Origin: Hymenobacter sedentarius
GTDB taxonomy: Bacteria; Bacteroidota; Bacteroidia; Cytophagales; Hymenobacteraceae
Assembly: GCF_001507645.1 (NCBI RefSeq)
Contig: NZ_CP013909.1
Span: forward strand, 2,232,001 to 2,296,000
Length of the DNA stretch: 64,000 bases
Direction of reading: 5' to 3'
The position numbers were made by a program, and so were the translations under genes. The notes beneath the pieces are model-generated. The model had not been told where the DNA came from. It ran no database searches and saw nothing but the letters and a program-made list of their open reading frames with translations. Below, in pieces: positions 1 to 7,669 of the stretch (the first letter of the stretch is position 1; every line of letters starts with the position of its first letter).

Positions 1-999
1 GTCGGCAGATGTCTCATCGTAGGGCCGGGCCAGCACGATGGAGCGGTAGAAATCCGGCTTCACGTGGAAGTGGGCGGCGATGCGCTCCACCTGGAAGTCG
101 TGTTCGCGGCCCAGGAAAACCCGGGCAGCGCGGGTGGCTTCGCCGCGGGGCGTCATGAAGCTCAGGCAGTCGCGGTGCAGCAGCTCCGGAGTCAGGGGCC
201 GGCTGTTGAACGGGTTGATGGTGACCGACCACGTGCCGGTAGACACCAACACGAAGGGCTCCTCGTTTTCGGCCAGGTAAGGCATCACAGCGGCGGTGCT
301 GTCGTGCATGCCCACGCCCACCAGAATGCCATCCACCACCGAGGCGATGGAATCGCGGGTGAGGGGCGCCAGCTTCTCGTCGATGCCCTCGCGGCGCACC
401 CAGTCGTGATATTGGTTGCGCTTGTAGTCCCAGAGCGCGGTGTGGCAGCCCACGGAGGTGTAGTCGCTGAATTTCTCGCCCGAAATCAGGTAGGAGAGGT
501 AGTTGGGCAGGTGCAGCGAGGTGTGAATCTTGGCGTACTGCTCGGGCTTGGCGTATTTCAGCCAGTACAGCTGAAGACCCGAATTCAGCAGGCCCAGCCG
601 CGGCGAGCAGGTGTCGGCCGCAAAGTCTTCGGGCGACTGGCCCAGCTCGGCGTAGAACTTCTCCTCGATTTCGGCCGGCAAGGGCTTGAGGTAGTTGTAG
701 AGCGGCAGCAGGGGCTGGCCATCGGCGCCGAGGTGCACGAAGCTGGCGCCGTAGGCCGTGAAATTCACGCCCTTCACCGTGTAATGCTCATGCGTGCGCA
801 GCTGCCGCCAGTGGTCGAGCACCCACTCGGTGAGCCGGGGCAGGTGGTCGCACACAAAACCGTCGTCGTCGAGCACGTCGGTACACACGTGCTGCTCCTC
901 GTCAATTATCTGCTGGTCTTCGTCGAAAAGAATCAGCTTTTTGTTGGTCTTGCCAATGTCGAATACCGCATAAACCGACTTTTTCATGGCCTTTTTCAT
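1..999 (-). CDS. rhaB: FGGY-family sugar kinase, probable L-rhamnulose kinase (partial)
   Basis: Cytoplasmic ATP-dependent kinase, inferred to phosphorylate L-rhamnulose to rhamnulose-1-phosphate. The first 333 codons are present; the C-terminus lies beyond base 1. The N-terminus carries the FGGY phosphate-binding stretch FDIGKTNKK (about residues 13-21). Near residue 265 is GVGMHDSTAA, whose Asp is the expected catalytic base, followed by a STGTW adenosine-binding loop. The ATG at 999 overlaps the TGA of the isomerase gene (ATGA), a translational-coupling arrangement. A second in-frame ATG at 987 is an alternative start. Substrate assignment rests on the neighbouring isomerase, aldolase and RhaT; the FGGY family alone does not discriminate rhamnulose from fuculose or xylulose. 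Confidence 0.8.
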   Translation of the reverse strand, partial: MKKAMKKSVYAVFDIGKTNKKLILFDEDQQIIDEEQHVCTDVLDDDGFVCDHLPRLTEWVLDHWRQLRTHEHYTVKGVNFTAYGASFVHLGADGQPLLPLYNYLKPLPAEIEEKFYAELGQSPEDFAADTCSPRLGLLNSGLQLYWLKYAKPEQYAKIHTSLHLPNYLSYLISGEKFSDYTSVGCHTALWDYKRNQYHDWVRREGIDEKLAPLTRDSIASVVDGILVGVGMHDSTAAVMPYLAENEEPFVLVSTGTWSVTINPFNSRPLTPELLHRDCLSFMTPRGEATRAARVFLGREHDFQVERIAAHFHVKPDFYRSIVLARPYDETSAD

Positions 1000-2276
1000 A
1001 ACCCGGTTGAGACGCTGTGCTTGCCGCGCTGGCGAATGAGTTGCTCGCGCACGCCCGCGGCGCGGTAGGCCGCGATGGGGTTCAGGGCGCCGCCGCTCTG
1101 GCGGTAGGCTTCGGCCACCAGCGGGCGCACGTCGGTGAGGAAGGCGTCGCGCAGGATTTCCTCGGCGCGCACTACGTCGTTGGCTTCCTGGGCTTCGTTG
1201 AGGGTCTCGCGGTCCACGAGCAGGGCTTTGGCGTAGGCCGAAAGGATGTTCTCGACGGACTGGAGCAGGTCTTCCAGCGGGTCTTTGACGTTGTGGCTGG
1301 CGTCAATCATGTACGCTACGGCTTCGGCCGGCACCGACTGGTCGACGGCGCTGTCCACCAGCTCATTGAAAATCAAAAACAGCTGGAAGGGCTTAATGCT
1401 GCCCGTGGTCAGGTCGTCGTCGCCGTACATCGAGCCGTTGAAGTGGAAGCCGCCGAGGCGGCCGAACTGCCGCAGGCGGGCCACAATCTGCTCGATGTTG
1501 GTATTGGGAAGGTGGTGGCCCAGGTCCACGAGCACCTGCGCGTTCTGGCCAATGGCCTGGCACAGCGCCAGCGAGGTGCCCCAGTCCGGAATCACCATCG
1601 AGTAGAAGTTGGGCTCGTAGGGCTTGTACTCCACCAACATGGTCCAGTCCGAAGGCATGGCCTCGTAGATGGCCGCCAGCGACTCCTGGGTGCGCAGAAA
1701 CGCGCGCCGCAGGTGCTGCTGGCCGGGGAAGTTGGAGCCGTCGGCCAGCCACACGGTCAGGGTTTTGGCGTCGAGCTGGCGGCCGTAGCCCACGCAGTCG
1801 ATGTTGTGCTGAATGGCCTGCTCGCGCACGGCCTTGTCGGTGTGGCTCAGCGAGCCGAACTTATAGGAGTGCGGCTGGTCTTTCTGGTCCTGAAAGGTGT
1901 TGGAGTTCACCGAGTCAATCACCAGTCCTTGCTCTTTCAGCAGCTGCTGCAGGCCCGGAATGTCCTGCGGAATGTCCCAGGGAATGTGCAGCGAAATGGA
2001 GTTGGACGAGCGGTTGAGGGCTTGCAGAATACCCACGTCGCTGATTTTCTGTTCCAGGGTGCTCGGCTCGCCGCCCAGCGCGAAGCGGCCGAAGCGGGTA
2101 CCGCCCGTGCCCAGCGCCCAGCTCGGAATGGCCACCTGAAAATCCATCAGCTTTTGCACCACCCCGGGCAGGTCGACCTGGCGCAGGCGCGGCGAATCGG
2201 CGAGGTGCTGGAACTGCAACTGGTGCTCGGCGAGCAGCGGCTGGTTGAGGTCGGCAAGGCGTTGGTCAGAGAACAT
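996..2276 (-). CDS. rhaI: L-rhamnose isomerase (RhaI type)
   Basis: Cytoplasmic metal-dependent isomerase converting L-rhamnose to L-rhamnulose, 426 aa, close to the roughly 430 aa of the Pseudomonas stutzeri-type enzyme and unlike the E. coli RhaA subgroup. Candidate metal-ligand segments of the xylose-isomerase-like TIM barrel are visible: MLVEYKPYEPNFYSM, DLGHHLPN, GGFHFNGSMYGDDD and DASHNVKDP. I chose the ATG at 2276 (MFSDQRLADLNQ) because the longer reading from 2339 adds an unlikely leader lying over the promoter region. The gene overlaps the kinase by 4 bp downstream. It has its own type A promoter (2322-2367), separated from the regulator gene by a 360-bp gap full of inverted repeats. 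Confidence 0.9.
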   Translation of the reverse strand: MFSDQRLADLNQPLLAEHQLQFQHLADSPRLRQVDLPGVVQKLMDFQVAIPSWALGTGGTRFGRFALGGEPSTLEQKISDVGILQALNRSSNSISLHIPWDIPQDIPGLQQLLKEQGLVIDSVNSNTFQDQKDQPHSYKFGSLSHTDKAVREQAIQHNIDCVGYGRQLDAKTLTVWLADGSNFPGQQHLRRAFLRTQESLAAIYEAMPSDWTMLVEYKPYEPNFYSMVIPDWGTSLALCQAIGQNAQVLVDLGHHLPNTNIEQIVARLRQFGRLGGFHFNGSMYGDDDLTTGSIKPFQLFLIFNELVDSAVDQSVPAEAVAYMIDASHNVKDPLEDLLQSVENILSAYAKALLVDRETLNEAQEANDVVRAEEILRDAFLTDVRPLVAEAYRQSGGALNPIAAYRAAGVREQLIRQRGKHSVSTGL

Positions 2277-2321
2277 GCGCGTTGGGGTGGGATTTGTGAA
2301 TAAATACCCGCTTGGGAAGAG

Positions 2322-2367
2322 CAAATTACCTGTACTCACCGCCCCTAACTCTTCTGGGCTCTCCTGT
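2322..2367 (-). promoter_or_regulatory. Type A promoter of rhaI: CAGGAGAG direct repeat plus -7 box
   Basis: Read on the minus strand: ACAGGAGAG (2367-2359), then CCAGAAGAG (2357-2349) with a 10-bp period, then GTAATTTG (2329-2322), whose TTTG sits exactly where the -7 TTTG falls in the other type A promoters (27 bp from the end of the second half-site). The start codon is 46 bp further on. The repeat covers the position where a -33 element would lie, suggesting an activator that substitutes for it. Confidence 0.6.
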
Positions 2368-2400
2368 TTGCCAGGAAAAGTTTGAAAGCTGCGAGCAGAA

Positions 2401-2610
2401 CGTCATGCCGAGCGCAGCGGAGCATCTTTACCGCATAACTAAACCAATCATCTGTCATGCTGACGAAGGAAGCATCTTGTCACGGCTCCACGACTCGTTC
2501 AAACCTGATAAGATGCTTCGCAGGCTCAGCATGACAGGTGGCGCGGACAGGAGGCGCGGGCAAGATGCTTGGCTACGCCGACCTTCGGTTCGCTGCGCTC
2601 TGCATGACCG
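2401..2610. repeat. Nested inverted-repeat element (GTCATGC...GAAGCATCTT family), copy 1
   Basis: An outer pair of arms (GTCATGCCGAGCGCAGC at 2402 and the matching GCTGCGCTCTGCATGAC ending at 2608) encloses an inner element at 2453-2536 with its own arms (TGTCATGCTGA / TCAGCATGACA and AAGCATCTT / AAGATGCTT). Copy 2 lies at 23183-23360 in opposite orientation, and even the central loop (CACGGCTCxACGACTCGTT) is conserved. The element fills most of the 364-bp gap between the regulator and isomerase genes. No coding potential seen; probably a small non-autonomous repeat that forms a strong RNA hairpin. Confidence 0.8.
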
Positions 2611-2640
2611 TTTTTTACCTCGTGCTCAATTTGCGAGCTC

Positions 2641-3651
2641 CTACAGCGACCCGCGCCGAATGGTATAAAACGGGTTCTTCACTTTCACGCGCTGCTTCTC
2701 CAGCAGCAGGTTAGCTGCGGTCTGCCCCATGGCCTCGAAGTCGGTGGTAATCACCGTCATGTTCAGCAGTTCTTTGAGCGGGGTTTCGTTAAAGGAAATG
2801 ATGCCCACTTCGCGGCCCAGCAGGTAGCTGGTCTGGCGGATTTTCTTCACCAGTTCCACCAGGTCGGTTTCCCGGATTACCACGTAGGCCGTGCCGGCCT
2901 GCACCACTTCGTTCATGGCGTTTTCCACCACCGAAAATTCCTTGTTGCGCATCAGGCAGAAGGAGCGGAAGCCCCACGGCAATTCCTCCGGGTGGTTGGC
3001 ATCGGAGGGCAGCACCAGCACCAGGCGGGTGTATTTTTCCAGCAGGTCCTCGGCCTTTTCCAGGGCCGTGAAAATGTCCTTGTCGAAGTCCTGAAACACG
3101 CGCAGGCAGTCGTGCTTGAGCTCCGGAATGTCTTTGTCGAGCAGCACCAGCTCCTGGCTCGGAATGGTGTTCAGAATGGCGTGGTACTGGGCTTTATCGG
3201 TGTCGAGGGTGAAGTGCGGCATCACCACGTAGTAGTTGTACTTGCCGAGGTTCTTCTCGATGATCTCCTGAAACAAATTCACGTTGTAGTGATGAATCTG
3301 CAGGTCTACCGTGGCGCGGTCGCCGAGGGTTTCCAGAAAAGCGTAATAGATAATTTTTTTGTAGGAGCTCAGCTTGTTGAACACCAGCAGGATTTTCAGC
3401 TTCGAGGTGTCGTTGCTTTCCACGTAATAGCCCTTTCCCTGCACCGAGGTGATGAAGCCGCGCTCGCGCAGTTCGCGGTAGGCTTTTTCCACGGTGTCGC
3501 GCGCCAGGTAGTGCTCCACGCTCAGCTCGCTGATGCTTGGGAGGTGGTCGCCGTTTTTCAGCACCCCGCGCTCAATATCCATGATGACCGACTGCACAAT
3601 CTGCTTGTACTTCGGCGTCTTATCAAGGGGCTTTAGTTGTAACTGATACAT
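2641..3651 (-). CDS. GntR-type winged-helix regulator with LacI/periplasmic-binding-like sensor domain
   Basis: 336 aa cytoplasmic transcription factor. Residues about 10-80 form a GntR winged helix (KYKQIVQSVIMDIERG, then DTVEKAYRELRERGF and a GKGYYV wing). Residues about 85-330 resemble the sugar-binding domain of LacI/periplasmic binding proteins. Its position between the rhamnose isomerase and aldolase genes makes a rhamnose-responsive regulator likely; the ligand is inferred. The ATG at 3651 (MYQLQLKPLDK) was preferred to a TTG at 3666. It is a candidate to act at the type A promoters, but GntR proteins normally bind inverted repeats whereas those sites are direct repeats, so the link is open. 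Confidence 0.85.
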   Translation of the reverse strand: MYQLQLKPLDKTPKYKQIVQSVIMDIERGVLKNGDHLPSISELSVEHYLARDTVEKAYRELRERGFITSVQGKGYYVESNDTSKLKILLVFNKLSSYKKIIYYAFLETLGDRATVDLQIHHYNVNLFQEIIEKNLGKYNYYVVMPHFTLDTDKAQYHAILNTIPSQELVLLDKDIPELKHDCLRVFQDFDKDIFTALEKAEDLLEKYTRLVLVLPSDANHPEELPWGFRSFCLMRNKEFSVVENAMNEVVQAGTAYVVIRETDLVELVKKIRQTSYLLGREVGIISFNETPLKELLNMTVITTDFEAMGQTAANLLLEKQRVKVKNPFYTIRRGSL

Positions 3652-3761
3652 GCCGGCGGTGGGCAAACCATGCGAATGCGTGGAGCAAGACCTAGTAGAA
3701 ACACCGGTCTAAACACTCAGAATTCAATCGCATGAGAAAAAGGTGAGAAAGGAGGCTGCCC

Positions 3762-3789
3762 CAAATGTAGCTTTTTTGGCGGTGCCAAA
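3762..3789 (-). promoter_or_regulatory. Probable promoter of the GntR regulator gene
   Basis: On the minus strand TTTG (3789-3786) is followed after 16 bp by TACATTTG (3769-3762), a perfect match to the Bacteroidota -7 consensus TAnnTTTG. No CAGGAGAG repeat is present, so this gene seems to be expressed independently of the type A set. Confidence 0.5.
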
Positions 3790-3828
3790 AGCACTTCCGA
3801 AACGTAGCTATTGGCATTAAATAAAAAA

Positions 3829-3932
3829 GAACGTCAGGTTGAGCTGGCCGAAGCATCGGACGTGCAGCAGTAATCCAATCGAAAGGGTTACTACCACACG
3901 CCGGATGCTTCGGCCAGCTCAACCTGACGTTC
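3829..3932. repeat. Long perfect inverted repeat between aldolase and regulator genes
   Basis: Two perfect 29-bp arms (3829-3857 and 3904-3932, GAACGTCAGGTTGAGC... on the left) flank a 46-bp spacer. The arms end in GAAGCATC/GATGCTTC, the same core as the nested repeats at 2401 and 23183, so it may be a relative. It lies 25 bp after the aldolase stop and could terminate or process that transcript; there is no long T tract. The 3652-3957 interval otherwise holds only the regulator promoter. Confidence 0.8.
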
Positions 3933-3957
3933 CGGATAAGTGAGCAATGGTCGTCGC

Positions 3958-6066
3958 TTAGCGCACGAAGGCCATGGCCACGCCGCCGTCGACGTTGAGC
4001 ACGTTGCCGGTGCTCTTGCTCAGCGAGCCGTCCACAAAGACACGCACGGCCTTGGCGATGTCTTCGGCCAGCAGCTCCTCGCCCAGCAGCGTGCGCTTGG
4101 CGTAGTGCTGGGGCAGCTCTTCCACCGAGATGCCGTAGGCCTTGGCCCGGCCGGCGGCCCAGTCGCCTTCCCAGATTTTGGAGCCGCGCAGCACGGCATC
4201 GGGATTCACGGTATTCACGCGAATCTTGTCGCCGCCGAGCTCGGCTGCCAGCAGGCGGCTCATGTGCAGCTGCGCGGCCTTGGCCGTGCCGTAGGCCACG
4301 TTGTTGGGCCCGGCCACGAGGCCGTTTTTGCTGGCAATGTTCACGATGTCGCCGCCCAGGCCCTGCTGGCGCAGGATGGCCACGGCCGCCTGGCTCACCA
4401 GGAACTGACCTTTCACCAGCACGTCGTTCAGAATGTCCCAATCGGCTTGCGTCGTCTCAGCCAAAGGCTTGGAAATCGACAAACCCGCGCAGTTCACGAT
4501 GATGTCAACGCCGCCAAACTGCAGCACCGCCTGGCGCAGTGACTCGGCGATGCTCTCGGCATCGGTCACGTTGATGGCGGCCGTGAGGGCGCTGTCCTGG
4601 CCAAATTTTTTGCGCAGCTCAACCTGGGTTTCTTCCAGGCGGTCGCGGTCCACGGCCACCACGCAGGCGCCGAGTTTCAGCAGCTCCTCGCAGATGGCTT
4701 TGCCGATGCCGCCGGTGCCGCCGGTCACGTAGGCCACTTTGCCGGAGAGGGCCTTGGGCGGAGCCATGCGCTGGAGCTTGGCTTCTTCGAGCAGCCAGTA
4801 CTCGATGTTGAAGGCCTCCTGCTCGGGAAGGCCCTGGTAGGTGCTCACCGCCTCGGCGCCCTTCATCACGTTGATGGCGTTGGTATAGAACTCGGCAGCC
4901 ACGCGGGCCGTCTGCTTGTCTTTCGAGAAGGAGAACAAGCCCACGCCGGGCCACAGGATGATGACCGGGTTGGCATCGCGGATGGCCGGCGAGTTGGCGT
5001 GTTTGCTGCGCTCGTAGTAGGCAGCGTAGTCCTGGCGGTAAGCCGCAAACTGGCCTTCCAGGTACGTCTTCACGCTGGCTGCATCGGCCTGCATTTGCTC
5101 GGGGTCGAGTACCAGTGGGCGGATTTTGGTGCGCAGAAAGTGGTCGGGGCAGGAGGTGCCTTTGGCGGCCAGGCGGGCCAAATCATTCGAGTTGACAAAC
5201 TCGAGCACGCGGGCGTCGTCGGTGTAGTGGCCCAGCATGCGGCGCTGGCTGCTGGCCAGCCCGCGCAATACCGGCATCACGGCGGCGGCCTGCTGGCGGC
5301 GGCCGGCGGCGTCGAGGGTTTGCTCCAGTTTCACGCCGCCGAACACGGGGACTTTCTGGCCGTAGTGGGCTTCGAGGTAGGTGGCGGCTTGCTCAATGAC
5401 TTCGAGCGTGTTGAGATAGGACTCGTAGCTGGTGTTGCCCCAGGTGAACAGGCCGTGGCCGCCGAGGATGACGCCGCGCAGGCCGGGGTTGTCGGTCACA
5501 ATCTTCTCCAGCTGCAGGCCCAGGTCGAAGCCCGGCTTCTGCCACGGCAGCCAGCCCATGGTGTCGCCCCAGATTTCTTTCATAATCTGCTCGCCGTCTT
5601 TGCTGGCCGCAATGGCAATCAGGGCGTCGGGGTGCAGGTGGTCGATGTGCTTGAAGGGTAGCAGCCCGTGCAGCGGGGTGTCGATGCTGGGCGTGGCGCA
5701 CTTGGGGTCGAAGAGGCAGTACTCGAACAGGCCCACCATTTCGTCTTCGAATGCGAGGCCGCGGTAGCGGTTCTTGAGCTGGTGTAGCTTCTCGACATAC
5801 AGGTTGGCGCAGCCGGCTTTGGTGAGCGTGCCGATGTCGCCGCCCGAGCCCTTCACCCACATTACGTCGGCGGGCTGGCCGGTCACGGGGTCGGTGGCGG
5901 TGATTTTGCAGGAGGTGTTGCCGCCGGCGTAGTTGGTAAGGCGCAGGTCGGCACCGAGCAGGTTGGAGCGGTAGAGGAACAGGGCGACTTCGTCGCCGGC
6001 CAGCTCCAGTGCCTTGGCCTCGTCCCAGAGGTAGCTGACGTGTTGGAAAGTGAGCGTTTTTTCCAT
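3958..6066 (-). CDS. rhaEW: Bifunctional rhamnulose-1-phosphate aldolase / short-chain dehydrogenase (RhaEW type)
   Basis: 702 aa fusion. Residues about 15-430 form a class II aldolase: GGNTSCK near residue 48, the metal-ligand cluster HIDHLHPDA near 140, and GGHGLFTWG near 205. Residues about 440-700 form an SDR: TGGTGGIGKA nucleotide-binding motif near 450, NCAG, and a YGTAK active-site Tyr/Lys near 590. Known members cleave L-rhamnulose-1-phosphate to DHAP and L-lactaldehyde and oxidise the aldehyde, so one protein covers two steps. It is divergent from rhaT across a 262-bp region carrying a type A promoter for each gene. The downstream regulator gene has its own promoter. Confidence 0.92.
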   Translation of the reverse strand: MEKTLTFQHVSYLWDEAKALELAGDEVALFLYRSNLLGADLRLTNYAGGNTSCKITATDPVTGQPADVMWVKGSGGDIGTLTKAGCANLYVEKLHQLKNRYRGLAFEDEMVGLFEYCLFDPKCATPSIDTPLHGLLPFKHIDHLHPDALIAIAASKDGEQIMKEIWGDTMGWLPWQKPGFDLGLQLEKIVTDNPGLRGVILGGHGLFTWGNTSYESYLNTLEVIEQAATYLEAHYGQKVPVFGGVKLEQTLDAAGRRQQAAAVMPVLRGLASSQRRMLGHYTDDARVLEFVNSNDLARLAAKGTSCPDHFLRTKIRPLVLDPEQMQADAASVKTYLEGQFAAYRQDYAAYYERSKHANSPAIRDANPVIILWPGVGLFSFSKDKQTARVAAEFYTNAINVMKGAEAVSTYQGLPEQEAFNIEYWLLEEAKLQRMAPPKALSGKVAYVTGGTGGIGKAICEELLKLGACVVAVDRDRLEETQVELRKKFGQDSALTAAINVTDAESIAESLRQAVLQFGGVDIIVNCAGLSISKPLAETTQADWDILNDVLVKGQFLVSQAAVAILRQQGLGGDIVNIASKNGLVAGPNNVAYGTAKAAQLHMSRLLAAELGGDKIRVNTVNPDAVLRGSKIWEGDWAAGRAKAYGISVEELPQHYAKRTLLGEELLAEDIAKAVRVFVDGSLSKSTGNVLNVDGGVAMAFVR

Positions 6067-6117
6067 GATAGTGCTTCTGTTTCGTTGACCAGAAAACGGG
6101 ATAGGGTTGCTTTTCTA

Positions 6118-6163
6118 CAAAGGTGCCCGGGCGGAGCGGGGCCAACCTCCTGCACTCTCCTGC
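6118..6163 (-). promoter_or_regulatory. Type A promoter of the rhamnulose-1-P aldolase gene
   Basis: Minus strand: GCAGGAGAG (6163-6155), GCAGGAGGT (6153-6145), then CACCTTTG (6125-6118), a 7/8 match to TAnnTTTG. The 10-bp repeat period and the 27-bp distance to the end of the -7 box are identical to the rhaT promoter on the other strand. Confidence 0.65.
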
Positions 6164-6260
6164 TTGCTTGTAAAAAAGATGTTAAGAAAGCAGGGAATAG
6201 AAATTAGCTCAACTGAAAAAGAAATGCCCACCGGCTGCCGCATTCGGCTTTACTTCGCGG

Positions 6261-6306
6261 TCAGGAGAGCACAGGAGGGTTTGCGCTTGGCAACCCGGCA
6301 GCTTTG
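6261..6306 (+). promoter_or_regulatory. Type A promoter of rhaT
   Basis: TCAGGAGAG (6261-6269) and ACAGGAGGG (6271-6279) are followed by CAGCTTTG (6299-6306), 7/8 to TAnnTTTG. The rhaT ATG begins 23 bp after the -7 box, giving a very short leader. Confidence 0.65.
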
Positions 6307-6328
6307 TCTAAAACCTTACCCTACAACT

Positions 6329-7411
6329 ATGGCTGTCATTTGGGGAGTAATCCTTCACGCGCTGGGCGGCTTTGCCTCCGGCAGTTTTTACCTGCCTTAT
6401 AAGAAGGTCAACGGCTGGGCCTGGGAAAGCTACTGGCTGGTGGGCGGCATCGTGTCGTGGGTATTTGCGCCCATCATCATGGGCTCGCTCACGGTGCACA
6501 ACCTGTTTGGGGTGCTGGCCCAGGCCGACCACTCCACCTTGCTCTGGACCTATATATGGGGCGTGCTCTGGGGCTTCGGCGGGCTCACCTTTGGGTTGGC
6601 CATGCGCTACCTGGGCTTGTCGTTGGGCATGGCCGTCACGCTGGGGCTTTGCGCGGTGTTTGGCACGGTGGTGCCGCCGCTGTGGCTGGGCACTTTCCCC
6701 GAGCTGATTCACTCGGCCTCGGGGCAGGTGATTATGATGGGGCTGGTGGTGTGCGTGATGGGCATTGTGGTGTGCGGCCTGGCCGGCTTTATGAAGGAAA
6801 GGTCGCTTACTGACGCGCAGAAGCAGGAAACCATTGCCGAGTTTTCGCTGCGCAAGGGCGTGCTGGTGGCTGTGTTCTCGGGCGTTATGAGTGCCTGCTT
6901 CTCCTTTGGCCTCACAGCCGGCCAGCCCATTGCCGAAATCGCCAAGCACTCCGGCACCAGCGAGCTGTTTGCCAATAACGCCATTCTGGTCATTATTCTG
7001 CTCGGCGGCCTCACCACCAACGCGGTGTGGTGCATCTACCTCAACCTCAAAAACAAGACCTACACCGACTACCTCAATCCGTCGGCCCCGGCTTTGCGCA
7101 ATGTCATTTTCTGCGCGCTGGCGGGCACCACCTGGTACTTCCAGTTCTTCTTCTACGGCATGGGCGACAGCCAGATGGGCGCCTACCGCTTCTCGGGCTG
7201 GACGCTGCACATGGCCTTCATCATCGCCTTCAGCAGCTTCTGGGGCTTGTACCTGCACGAGTGGCGTGGGGCCAACAAGCTCACCATGCGCACCGTGTCG
7301 CTGGGCATTCTGGCGGTGGTGCTGTCTACTGTCATAGTGGGCTACGGCAACTACCTGGGCTCGGAGAAGCCCGAGAAGGAGGCCTCAGCCTCGGTGAGTG
7401 CCCGCGAATAG
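6329..7411 (+). CDS. rhaT: L-rhamnose/proton symporter RhaT
   Basis: 360 aa inner-membrane transporter of the drug/metabolite superfamily, with about ten hydrophobic segments beginning immediately (GVILHALGGFASGSFYLPYKKV, which is typical of RhaT). It imports L-rhamnose released by RG-I breakdown. The open frame extends upstream to 6107, but the ATG at 6329 matches the RhaT N-terminus and follows a type A promoter at the right distance; the upstream stretch would lie over that promoter. It is divergent from the aldolase gene and is followed by a strong terminator at 7451. Confidence 0.93.
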   Translation: MAVIWGVILHALGGFASGSFYLPYKKVNGWAWESYWLVGGIVSWVFAPIIMGSLTVHNLFGVLAQADHSTLLWTYIWGVLWGFGGLTFGLAMRYLGLSLGMAVTLGLCAVFGTVVPPLWLGTFPELIHSASGQVIMMGLVVCVMGIVVCGLAGFMKERSLTDAQKQETIAEFSLRKGVLVAVFSGVMSACFSFGLTAGQPIAEIAKHSGTSELFANNAILVIILLGGLTTNAVWCIYLNLKNKTYTDYLNPSAPALRNVIFCALAGTTWYFQFFFYGMGDSQMGAYRFSGWTLHMAFIIAFSSFWGLYLHEWRGANKLTMRTVSLGILAVVLSTVIVGYGNYLGSEKPEKEASASVSARE

Positions 7412-7450
7412 CTCAATATTCAGCGCATAGTCTTCCATGATAAACAGCGC

Positions 7451-7482
7451 GGCCCCCGTCCATCGACGGGGGCCTTTTTTTT
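7451..7482 (+). terminator. Intrinsic terminator after rhaT
   Basis: A perfect 10-bp stem (GGCCCCCGTC / GACGGGGGCC) with a CATC loop and a run of eight T. It closes the rhamnose cluster before the first SusC gene. Confidence 0.92.
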
Positions 7483-7547
7483 GCGGCTGGCATATACAAC
7501 CAGTCAGATGTGAGAATTATGAAAAAATAATATAGAAACTGGAAAAT

Positions 7548-7593
7548 ACAGGAGAGGACAGGTAAGTGCACACAATCGATTGCAATAGTTTTG
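7548..7593 (+). promoter_or_regulatory. Type A promoter of SusC-1 with embedded palindromic operator
   Basis: ACAGGAGAG (7548-7556) and ACAGGTAAG (7558-7566), then a perfect -7 box TAGTTTTG (7586-7593). The palindrome CAATCGATTG (7573-7582), with the central CG typical of LacI-family operators, sits between the direct repeat and the -7 box, where a bound protein would block the promoter. The same palindrome with the same GGTAAGT flank recurs upstream of SusC-3 (53806-53828). Confidence 0.65.
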
Positions 7594-7669
7594 ATGGCTG
7601 GGTAAAAGATGCCTGGTCGTTGACTCCGCTTTGACTTTACACTTTTTAAAACCGCCAACTACTTTTTCT

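Noticed and set aside
2312..2668. Plus-strand 118-codon frame over the rhaI/regulator gap
   Set aside because: It is made of the nested inverted repeats and promoter DNA; no recognisable protein.
6107..6328. N-terminal extension of RhaT to 434 codons
   Set aside because: It covers both divergent type A promoters and has no transporter-like sequence; RhaT normally begins at the MAVIWG-type N-terminus.
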